Source: Methylotenera sp. (lineage in GTDB: Bacteria; Pseudomonadota; Gammaproteobacteria; Burkholderiales; Methylophilaceae). From it: a stretch of 5,497 bases of DNA. Where the stretch lies: the NCBI GenBank assembly GCA_027487055.1, contig JAIYEJ010000066.1, positions 1 through 5,497 of the forward strand. Reading direction: 5' to 3'. The notes beneath the pieces were generated by a model. That model was not told where the DNA came from and made no database searches. It was given only the letters and a program-made list of their open reading frames with translations. A program made the translations under genes and the position numbers. Below are positions 1 to 5,077 of the stretch, piece by piece. Position 1 is the first letter of the stretch. Each line of letters starts with the position of its first letter.

Positions 1-96
1 GTGCAAATACCAAAAGTAATCAACGGTAAAGCTTCCGTAATGGGTTCAGCTATTAACACAATACAACCCATGTTAGATGCGCCAAAAATAAATTAA
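1..96 (+). CDS. C-terminal end of an unidentified protein (5' partial)
   Basis: Frame 1 is open from the window edge to a TAA at 94-96, giving 31 residues that begin VQIPKVINGK and end MLDAPKIN. The gene starts outside the window, so the GTG at position 1 need not be its start. The reading is supported by the perfect intrinsic terminator that follows 14 bases after the stop, the arrangement expected at the end of a plus-strand transcription unit. The tail shows no transmembrane segment, Cys cluster or recognisable motif, and I do not recognise the family. A chance open frame of this length is possible in AT-rich DNA, but the stop-plus-terminator placement argues for a real gene end. Confidence 0.6.
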   Translation: MQIPKVINGKASVMGSAINTIQPMLDAPKIN

Positions 97-110
97 GCAA
101 TACTTGGTAA

Positions 111-143
111 ACAATAAAGCCAGCGATTTTCTGGCTTTATTGT
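111..143 (+). terminator. Rho-independent terminator after the leading partial gene
   Basis: A perfect 13-bp inverted repeat lies at 111-123 (ACAATAAAGCCAG) and 131-143 (CTGGCTTTATTGT), with a 7-base loop. The GC-rich core (GCCAG/CTGGC) is followed on the plus strand by a T-rich arm, CTTTATTGT, and mirrored by an A-rich arm, so it could work in both directions. It sits just after the stop at 94-96. No minus-strand gene end is close enough to need it. Confidence 0.8.
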
Positions 144-856
144 CGTTACATTGTTTAATAAGCTAAATCATTAGTGTCATCTACTTCTTTGATTGCACAA
201 TTAGTAATGGATTTGTCGTTAATAACATTCCTTAGTTTACCTTTGGCTAACAATCAACAATAATGGATAACTTCGATACATTCAGAGATGCACGAATTAC
301 TACGCTCTAATCTTTGAGACAGTGTTGCCTTTTTATGACAGTAGAAAAGTTTGACTACGATGTTATTCCTTAAACCTCTCATATAACTGGACATGCCGAA
401 GAGTGATGAATTTACCAAACGTTCACCGTCAGCTAAGGGGATTTATGAGCCAATCGCTTTCGTTTAGAAGATAATTCATGGCTCCTCTTATAGTTATGAG
501 TGGCTATTTTGAATTGGAATTAATGGCTTTATTGGACTGAAATACTCAATTAGCGCCTAACGAGTTTGTTCAAGAAGTCAATACGGGTTTAAATTGGCGC
601 TTACATTTATCGGTTAATTCAAATAGTTATTTAGGTATTTAACTTTTATCAAAATTTTTTAATATTTCTTAATGCTAGTTGTGTTTTGCAATCTGTGTGG
701 GATGAGCGGGACAGCAGGTTGTAAATTGTTTGGAACACCAGTTTTCGGAACAGGCTGTGTAAAAACACAAAATTTGTACATTTTCGATGCGATAAAGACA
801 ACAAATTTGTAATTTAATTAGCAAGATGATTTTTTTGTTAAGATTGAATTTTAGCT
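144..856. other. Long intergenic stretch with no intact gene
   Basis: About 710 bases between two hairpins. All frames are broken by frequent stops and no RNA gene is apparent. Two things stand out: a plus-strand frame at 445-642 that reads like a decayed small ORF (listed separately), and two ACAAA-TTTGT motifs. The motif at 801-810 is a perfect 10-bp palindrome, and a similar one lies around 768-778, about three helical turns away. The stretch 641-850 is strongly AT-rich. I see no insertion-sequence ends, tRNA or CRISPR repeats. Confidence 0.6.
445..642 (+). pseudogene. Possible decayed small ORF with two in-frame stops
   Basis: An ATG at 445 is preceded by AGGGGATTT, a plausible ribosome-binding site with short spacing. 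The frame reads MSQSLSFRR, then TAA (472-474), FMAPLIVMSGYFELELMALLD, then TGA (538-540), and then a clean 33-codon run that begins NTQLAPNEFV and ends at TAA 640-642. The two internal stops are each one base from a sense codon (CAA or TGG). The last segment has protein-like composition with no rare-codon runs. I cannot assign it to a family, and chance open segments in AT-rich DNA remain a real alternative. Confidence 0.22.
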
Positions 857-892
857 AACTTGTGACATTGCAAAAACGCAATGTCACAAGTT
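857..892 (-). terminator. Strong hairpin downstream of the sia-like operon
   Basis: A 15-bp perfect inverted repeat (857-871 with 878-892; core TTGTGACATTG/CAATGTCACAA) has a 6-base loop and lies 9 bases beyond the siaC-like stop codon at 902-904. Its position at the 3' end of the three-gene minus-strand operon suggests transcript termination or 3'-end protection. Unlike a classic intrinsic terminator, it has no U-run on the minus strand: the sequence after the stem is AGCTAAAATTC. It may therefore be a processing or stability hairpin, or an imperfect terminator. The TGTGA and TCACA elements are too far apart to form a CRP site. Confidence 0.6.
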
Positions 893-901
893 GAGTTGCA
901 T

Positions 902-1288
902 TTACGCTTGTGAGGTTTCAATTAAAAAAAGCTCTAGCATTGGGAAATCCTCAGCAACTTCTTGGCCAAATTCTTTGATAGTGTCATCCTCTTCATCAAA
1001 ATGCCAATTTACAATTACTCTGTTATGGGTGCTAGCTGATTGATTAAGTAATTGAAAAATCGTAAATAACATTTTTGTACTTGCACTATTAAAGTATGTC
1101 AAATTAAAATCAAAATTTATCTCTTGTTTGTCTGTAGACTTTAAATACTGATCTAAAGCTACAACAATCGGATAATAGAATTTACTTGCATCCTCTGGAA
1201 ACGCTTCACCTTTCATTGACAAAGAATGTTTGGAAAATTTAAAATCCACTTCTGGGGAGTCATTTGTTGCTGCTAAATATAAATCCAT
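902..1288 (-). CDS. siaC: SiaC-like DUF1987 partner-switch regulator
   Basis: A 128-residue cytosolic protein of the DUF1987/SiaC family, which has a fold related to anti-sigma-factor antagonists and acts as the phospho-switch of the Sia pathway. The family landmark YFNSASTK lies at residues 65-72. Ser68 falls at the phosphoacceptor position; in P. aeruginosa SiaC, as I recall, this residue is Thr68. The C-terminus is acidic (HFDEEDDT near residues 100-110), also typical of the family. The start is set at the ATG at 1288 because AAAAAGG lies 8 bases upstream. The frame is open a further 33 codons, but that extension (MNIDLRMLWV onwards) would overlap the upstream gene by about 75 bases and is Lys-rich and unlike the family. 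It is the last gene of the operon, 25 bases after the kinase stop. Expected role: substrate of the upstream kinase and phosphatase, binding a diguanylate cyclase or another effector when unphosphorylated. No such effector gene lies in the window. Confidence 0.85.
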   Translation of the reverse strand: MDLYLAATNDSPEVDFKFSKHSLSMKGEAFPEDASKFYYPIVVALDQYLKSTDKQEINFDFNLTYFNSASTKMLFTIFQLLNQSASTHNRVIVNWHFDEEDDTIKEFGQEVAEDFPMLELFLIETSQA

Positions 1289-1296
1289 TTTGGGTA

Positions 1297-1303
1297 CCTT
1301 TTT
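1297..1303 (-). promoter_or_regulatory. Ribosome-binding site that fixes the siaC-like start
   Basis: On the minus strand, AAAAAGG followed by an 8-base spacer precedes the ATG at 1286-1288. It lies in the 25-base gap after the kinase stop codon. It is the reason for preferring this internal Met over the upstream Met at 1387, which lies inside the kinase gene. Confidence 0.65.
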
Positions 1304-1313
1304 TTTCAAAAAA

Positions 1314-1871
1314 TTAAAACTGTGTTTTGAGATGTATTTCAGCGTAGCGGTCTTCGTAACCCACAACATTCTCAAATCTATATTCAATCTTAGATTTTGA
1401 ATCTCTTGCCATTGTGAGTAAACCTAATCCGGCTCCCTTGCTAATGTCATCTTCTTCATGGTGATTTTCATTTCGTAGTTGAATTTTGTATGCGGCTTTC
1501 ACTTCTTCAATTGTCATGTTATTGACCGCTTCAAGTTTTTTGGAAATTCTTTCAACGTAGTTTTTGTCGATTAAGTTCGCGCAAAGTAAAAACGCCCCTG
1601 ATTCAGATTTTCCTACCGCTATTGCACCAATTTTTTCGCCTCCAGCTTCAGGAGCTTCTGGTGAGTAATGCATTGCATTTTGCACCATTTCAATAAAGCT
1701 TGAAAAAACCTTACGGGAATTGAAAGATTGAAAGTCATGACCATCAAAGCGATTTTTAAGAATGTCGCTAATAGTTGTAATTACGCTTTGAGAAAATGCA
1801 CCACTGTAATAAAACATAACGCCCTTTTTCTCAGCCTCAGAGTGAAAAGTACTAAATAAATCAATTTCCAT
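1314..1871 (-). CDS. siaB: SiaB-like protein kinase (GHKL/HATPase fold)
   Basis: A 185-residue soluble protein of the SiaB/DUF6272 family, which resembles SpoIIAB-type anti-sigma kinases. It should phosphorylate the SiaC-like protein encoded next to it. ATP-binding elements are visible: an N-box-like helix FIEMVQNAMHYS (residues 59-70, with Glu61 and Asn65), a family-typical stretch CANLIDKNYVERI (97-109) and a glycine-rich ATP-lid motif KGAGLGLLTMAR (145-156). There is no signal peptide, membrane helix or receiver domain. The start at 1871 is supported by AGAGGA on the minus strand about 7 bases upstream. Only 15 bases separate it from the phosphatase stop codon at 1887, so the genes are almost certainly co-transcribed and perhaps translationally linked. 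The kinase assignment comes from family knowledge plus gene order; the motifs alone would fit a generic ATP-binding anti-sigma-type protein. Confidence 0.85.
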   Translation of the reverse strand: MEIDLFSTFHSEAEKKGVMFYYSGAFSQSVITTISDILKNRFDGHDFQSFNSRKVFSSFIEMVQNAMHYSPEAPEAGGEKIGAIAVGKSESGAFLLCANLIDKNYVERISKKLEAVNNMTIEEVKAAYKIQLRNENHHEEDDISKGAGLGLLTMARDSKSKIEYRFENVVGYEDRYAEIHLKTQF

Positions 1872-1886
1872 TTTAAAATCCTCTAG

Positions 1887-3161
1887 TTAAAGTTTAAATG
1901 CGGCAATTGTTACGTCATCACGACGTTTTTGTTTTCCCTGATAATCGTAAAACTCTTTTAAAAGCAAATCCTTCTGCTCAGTCATAGTTTTTTTGCTATT
2001 TTCAATAATATTGGCTGTATAACGTTTCTTTCCAAATGCAATATTTTTACTTCCACCGATTTGATCAATGACACCATCAGTAGTCATGTAAATATTCATT
2101 CCTTCAGTAAATTGACTTGTTTTGTTGGTCCATTCAAATTCATAAGGTGTATCAACATATCCCACGCCTTTTTTATCGCCATCGATAATTGCGACTTCAG
2201 TATCACCTGGATTTAACGTATATAGGGGGGTTTTTGCGCCAGAAAATGTGAAGTTTTTGTTTTTGAGATCAACCCAAATAAATGCCGCATCCATACCATC
2301 ATCTGAACCGTCTTTGTCTAACATTTTTGCATACTTAGCCTCACCTTCAAGTCCCTCGGTGTTGTCATGTTGACCAAGCGCGTCTTTGACTTTTTTATTC
2401 ATAATCTGCATGAGTCCTGCTGGGTCACTCTTATTTTTTTCAATGAGCACATGATCCAAAAAGGAAGACATGATCAAGGTCATAAATGCCCCTGGAACTC
2501 CATGTCCTGTACAATCTATTAACGCTAAGAAAAACCCATCATCAAATTTTTTACAGAAATAATAATCACCACCTACTTTGTCCCTAGGTTCCCAATGAAG
2601 ATAAAATTCTTTTAATGATGACTGAAGGTCTTCCATAGAGTTTCTTAAGAATGACTTTTGAATAACACTGGCATAATTGATGCTCTCCATGACAAGCCGA
2701 TTTTTTTCTGCTTGAAGGTTAGTAACTACTCTCACCAAATCTTCACCAGTACCTATTCCAAGATAAATACCTTCATTATCAGTAATGATAAAGCCATCAT
2801 TAAGCGTTTTGCTTCCTGAGTTGACAACTTTAAAGCTTAGCTCTTGAATGCTCATATCCTCGGGAACTACTAATGGAGTTTTGTCCATAAAGGATATACA
2901 GCTTTTTCGATTATATAATTCAGCATGAAATGGTCTTGCCATGCTATCCATGAAAATATTTCGATTGATAAGTCCAATTGGCTTATTGTTCTCAATCACC
3001 GGCAAACCAATGACTCCACTATTGTCTCTAAAATAGTTTGAAACTTCAGTATTTGTATTTTCAGGGGAAATTGCGTCAACTTTAAGCATTAAACTTTTAG
3101 CTACAAAATTTGCTTCAATTTCACTAAGTCCTGCTTTATTACTTGATTCGATTTTTTCCAT
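1887..3161 (-). CDS. CBS-domain SpoIIE/PP2C phosphatase (SiaA-like)
   Basis: A 424-residue cytosolic Ser/Thr phosphatase, predicted to dephosphorylate the SiaC-like protein. Domains in order are: a CBS pair at about 20-150 (SGVIGLPVIENNKPIGLI at 48-65; VVPEDMSIQELS and DGFIITDNEGIYLGIGTG around 98-139); a helical linker at about 148-175 with the SpoIIE-typical INYASVIQKSFL; and a SpoIIE/PP2C domain at about 185-424. Predicted metal-binding or catalytic motifs are GGDYYF (Asp199), DCTGHGVPG (Asp216), DDGMDAAF (287-294), TTDGVID (Asp362) and RRDD (413-416), so the active site looks complete. P. aeruginosa SiaA has a membrane sensor with HAMP; here no membrane helix is present and the CBS pair occupies the input position. 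CBS pairs often bind adenine nucleotides, so an energy- or nucleotide-responsive switch is a reasonable inference. The start at 3161 has AAGGA about 7 bases upstream. It is the first gene of the operon. It is siaA-like in position and function, but the different sensor makes me leave the symbol blank. Confidence 0.9.
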   Translation of the reverse strand: MEKIESSNKAGLSEIEANFVAKSLMLKVDAISPENTNTEVSNYFRDNSGVIGLPVIENNKPIGLINRNIFMDSMARPFHAELYNRKSCISFMDKTPLVVPEDMSIQELSFKVVNSGSKTLNDGFIITDNEGIYLGIGTGEDLVRVVTNLQAEKNRLVMESINYASVIQKSFLRNSMEDLQSSLKEFYLHWEPRDKVGGDYYFCKKFDDGFFLALIDCTGHGVPGAFMTLIMSSFLDHVLIEKNKSDPAGLMQIMNKKVKDALGQHDNTEGLEGEAKYAKMLDKDGSDDGMDAAFIWVDLKNKNFTFSGAKTPLYTLNPGDTEVAIIDGDKKGVGYVDTPYEFEWTNKTSQFTEGMNIYMTTDGVIDQIGGSKNIAFGKKRYTANIIENSKKTMTEQKDLLLKEFYDYQGKQKRRDDVTIAAFKL

Positions 3162-3260
3162 TTATTTTCCTTATATATTAAATATATTTAAGCGCAAATT
3201 TGCTATTTCATAAACTTTTTCCAAGTTCATTAGTAAACTCTTAGTAATTTGAATTAACCG
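3162..3260 (-). promoter_or_regulatory. Upstream control region of the sia-like operon
   Basis: The phosphatase start is preceded on the minus strand by a clear Shine-Dalgarno AAGGAAAATAA. Further upstream lie a perfect 10-bp palindrome GCAAATTTGC (3194-3203) and two direct TTAGTAA copies (plus-strand reading, 3230-3236 and 3241-3247) spaced 11 bases apart, about one helical turn. No convincing sigma70 -35/-10 pair could be picked in this AT-rich DNA, so the promoter itself is placed only by context. Confidence 0.35.
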
Positions 3261-4181
3261 TTGTTGACTGTCCTGGTTGATTTTAATTAGATTTAAAATA
3301 CATAGCTTTCACACTACGTAAATTTTCAATTACTACTCAATTTTTTTTCGTATCGGAAGAAAGGTAGATTTCTTTAATGAATTAATCAAATTTAACAAAT
3401 GTTTCATAAATTAATATTTTTTTTTTTTTTTTTTAATATTTATTTAATATTTATTTAATATTTTCGAATGATTAAAAATTCCAAAGTATTAAATTACTAG
3501 AGTTTTGTACTACTGATATTCCGACCTAGCTAATGTTTTTGTTGATACTTTTGTTAGAGCCCTGATGGCCTATAGTGGTGGGAAATTTTAGATTTGAACG
3601 AACGCTTAGGGGTTCTGCGGAATTTGGATTATCACGATGCGAATTATTACTAAATAGCTCTGCGTATCTATATTAACTGTTAGCCCGAAAGAATCACCAC
3701 AATTTTGAACCGTAAATTTAATACATTACGTAATCAACTAAGGCTGTGGTAACCGCAGCTATATGTAGTAATCTTTTACAAACCTTACCAACCAGATATC
3801 CTGCCAAATGGTATTGCTTCAGCCAGGGCATGAAAACAATGTTACGAATCAAATTAGAACAATTGGTCAGTCTTTAGAGAATATGCACTAAACAGTCTTT
3901 CATAATAATTTGTTTCTAATAAAATCGGTCAATAGCAGTCATTCACACGTTAATCAAAACTTCTTTTATCAATTTCCATGACTTTGTCCGTATTTGTGCA
4001 ATTAGCTCAAATTATTTAAATCTCATCGTAAAAGCTACCCAACTTTTGTTATTCATCATATGTTCGGTAACGAACAGAGTTTTCTCAATATTCTATCTAA
4101 AATTTTGCCCAGAATAGTTTTTAATTCTCCTCGTGATATCGTAATGACGATGATGGGTTTGGTGATGTAGTTTTTCTGAAA
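3261..4181. other. AT-rich intergenic stretch with no recognisable gene
   Basis: About 920 bases with dense stops in every frame. Short open runs exist, for example a 27-codon frame at 3808-3891 starting MVLLQPGHENN and a frame near 3567-3674 containing GNFRFERTLRG, but none has both a good ribosome-binding site and a recognisable family. They may be chance or remnants of a decayed gene. A homopolymer and tandem repeat lie at 3417-3463 (listed separately). A 6-bp inverted repeat TGTTCG-GTAA-CGAACA is at 4061-4076. No tRNA, rRNA or transposase signature was seen. Confidence 0.55.
3417..3463. repeat. T18 homopolymer joined to an 11-bp AT-rich tandem repeat
   Basis: Eighteen consecutive T (3417-3434) are followed directly by AATATTTATTT at 3435-3445, the same unit at 3446-3456 and a partial copy AATATTT at 3457-3463. 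The tract is about 260 bases upstream of the phosphatase start. Seen from that gene it is an A18 tract. It is prone to replication slippage and to sequencing error, so the exact length should be treated with caution. Confidence 0.9.
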
Positions 4182-4196
4182 TGATATTGATTGTCA
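4182..4196. promoter_or_regulatory. Possible Fur-box-like operator
   Basis: TGATATTGATTGTCA matches 12 of the 14 defined positions of the 7-1-7 Fur consensus TGATAAT-N-ATTATCA. It overlaps a 6-bp inverted repeat TGATTG-TCATG-CAATCA at 4188-4204. It lies about 100 bases upstream of a small Cys/His-rich ORF at 4297. In AT-rich DNA a match this good can arise by chance in a few kilobases, so this is a candidate only. Confidence 0.3.
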
Positions 4197-4223
4197 TGCA
4201 ATCATTTAATGAAAGAAACTCTA

Positions 4224-4304
4224 ATGAAGTGTGATCAATTTAAAGGTAATTGTAAGCAACTCAAAAGTAACGAAAGGCAACAAAGGGGCATTCTTCATGG
4301 ATAA
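4224..4304 (+). CDS. Possible 26-residue leader-type ORF
   Basis: The ATG at 4224 opens a 26-residue frame that starts MKCDQFKGNC and ends at TAA 4302-4304. Its end overlaps the ATG of the next candidate ORF in the arrangement ATGGATAA, an 8-base overlap of the kind used for translational coupling. It contains two Cys (residues 3 and 10) and is Lys/Gln-rich. The upstream GAAAGAAAC is only a weak ribosome-binding site. No family is recognised. It could be a leader peptide, the start of a frameshifted gene, or chance. Confidence 0.15.
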   Translation: MKCDQFKGNCKQLKSNERQQRGILHG

Positions 4305-4518
4305 TCAAATGACCAACCCAATCGCCTTTTTTAAATATATATTCCATTGCCAATTAATTGATCAAAGTGTTATAACTTGCGGCACCAAACATTCACATCA
4401 CAGTAAACATCCAATAGTGGCTAATGCAATAATTGATGCTGAATGCTCTGGCGAGTCTACTTGTAAGTTAAGCTTAAAATCGACTTCTTGCCCAAAAAAG
4501 ACAAATCTAAATAAGTAG
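4297..4518 (+). CDS. Candidate small Cys/His-rich protein, unknown family
   Basis: A 73-residue frame from the ATG at 4297, which has AAAGGGG with an 8-base spacer, a better start than the upstream in-frame GTG at 4231. The predicted protein has five Cys (18, 28, 50, 56, 65) and five His (17, 32, 34, 35, 38), including CGTKHSHHSKH at 28-38, and no Arg. It has no signal peptide and no clear membrane segment. The Cys/His clustering could bind a metal, and a Fur-box-like element lies about 100 bases upstream, but I recognise no family and there is no second gene to give context. It could be a real orphan gene, a remnant, or a fortuitous ORF in an otherwise gene-poor stretch. Confidence 0.33.
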   Translation: MDNQMTNPIAFFKYIFHCQLIDQSVITCGTKHSHHSKHPIVANAIIDAECSGESTCKLSLKSTSCPKKTNLNK

Positions 4519-4780
4519 CAAGTGGAATGTCAGTTTCGTCCACCTTAGACTAAATCATCCCCGTAGCGGCCTGTAAGCATAAACATGCTATAGACGGACA
4601 TCGACCCAAAGTACGCGTTCAGATAAACCTGCTTCATCTAATTATTAATGGTATTTTTTTAAAGTAATTATAGTCGGATATTTTCGCTGGAACATTCAAA
4701 ATAAATTAAACATTTGTTAAGAAATAAACCAAGGATATGACTTAATAATGTCCTTAAAAGTCCAACAAGCCTATAATTTT
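4519..4780. other. Intergenic stretch between the small ORF and a possible sRNA
   Basis: No gene is apparent. Positions about 4555-4640 are noticeably richer in GC than the surroundings and contain a 5-bp hairpin AGCAT-AAAC-ATGCT at 4576-4589. An 8-bp hairpin with one G-U pair (AAGGATAT/ATGTCCTT) lies at 4731-4755. A perfect TATAAT hexamer lies at 4772-4777, without a good -35 element at 16-18 bases. Confidence 0.45.
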
Positions 4781-4783
4781 TCT

Positions 4784-4904
4784 AAATTCAATAAAATCAA
4801 TAAGTTATAAAATCTTTTCAGACAAATCTAATTGTCTTAAATCACTAAATAATCATTTACGATCAAGCACTATTTAAAGCCCTAAATTTTTTTAGGGTTT
4901 TTTT
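4784..4904 (+). ncRNA. Candidate small RNA ending at an orphan terminator
   Basis: No plus-strand gene ends just before the strong intrinsic terminator at 4876-4904. A perfect -10 hexamer TATAAT at 4772-4777 would start a transcript near 4784. The resulting RNA of about 120 bases would contain a 6-bp hairpin AGACAA/TTGTCT (4820-4837), an A/U-rich single-stranded stretch and the terminator hairpin with a U-run, a layout resembling Hfq-type small RNAs. There is no convincing -35, the 5' end is a guess, and no known sRNA family is recognised. The terminator could instead serve the small ORF at 4297-4518 or a decayed gene. Confidence 0.27.
4876..4904 (+). terminator. Rho-independent terminator upstream of glucokinase
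   Basis: The stem AAAGCCCTAAA (4876-4886) pairs with TTTAGGGTTTT (4891-4901) with one G-U pair and a TTTT loop, and the plus strand continues as a run of seven T (4898-4904). This is a classic plus-strand intrinsic terminator. It lies 173 bases before the glucokinase start, so it separates that gene from upstream transcription. Confidence 0.82.
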
Positions 4905-5077
4905 ATTATACATATTGAATTTTAGTCTATATTGTTTTGCATGTTTGCGATATAAAGATAAGTATTCAGTGCTTGGTTTTAAGCACCAAATTGATAATAA
5001 TTTAGGCTACATTTTAATGCTCATTTTGGCGCACAACTAAAGGCTACTAAAGAAAACGTATTATTGAAAGAACTCAT
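4905..5077 (+). promoter_or_regulatory. Leader and promoter region of glucokinase
   Basis: This 173-base interval must contain the glucokinase promoter, because a terminator lies upstream. A TATAAA hexamer near 4951 is a possible -10, without a clear -35. A 6-bp inverted repeat GTGCTT-GGTTTT-AAGCAC at 4969-4986 could be an operator or leader hairpin. The ribosome-binding site is weak: GAAAGA at 5066-5071, 6 bases before the ATG. No HexR-type or CRP-type site was recognised. Confidence 0.4.

Noticed and set aside
553..576. Integron attC-like string (GCCTAACGAG followed by TTCAAG)
   Set aside because: The complementary half with a GTTAGGC-type box and matching inner arm is absent downstream, no integrase or cassette is visible, and the same bases read as an open frame.
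857..892. CRP site from TGTGA and TCACA elements
   Set aside because: The two half-sites are separated by far more than the 6 bases required; they are arms of a hairpin.
1289..1387. 33-codon N-terminal extension of the SiaC-like gene starting at 1387
   Set aside because: It overlaps the kinase gene, lacks a good ribosome-binding site and does not look like the DUF1987 N-terminus. The ATG at 1288 has AAAAAGG at 8-base spacing.
3171..3200. Sigma70 promoter directly before the phosphatase gene (TTGCGC with TATAAG on the minus strand)
   Set aside because: It would start transcription at or inside the ribosome-binding site, leaving no leader, and the -35 match is poor.
4231..4296. GTG start for the small Cys/His-rich ORF
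   Set aside because: No ribosome-binding site at suitable spacing; the in-frame ATG at 4297 has AAAGGGG 8 bases upstream.
4560..4625. tRNA-like or other structured RNA in a locally GC-richer patch
   Set aside because: Only a 5-bp hairpin forms clearly. There is no acceptor stem, T-loop GTTCGAATC-like motif or anticodon arm.
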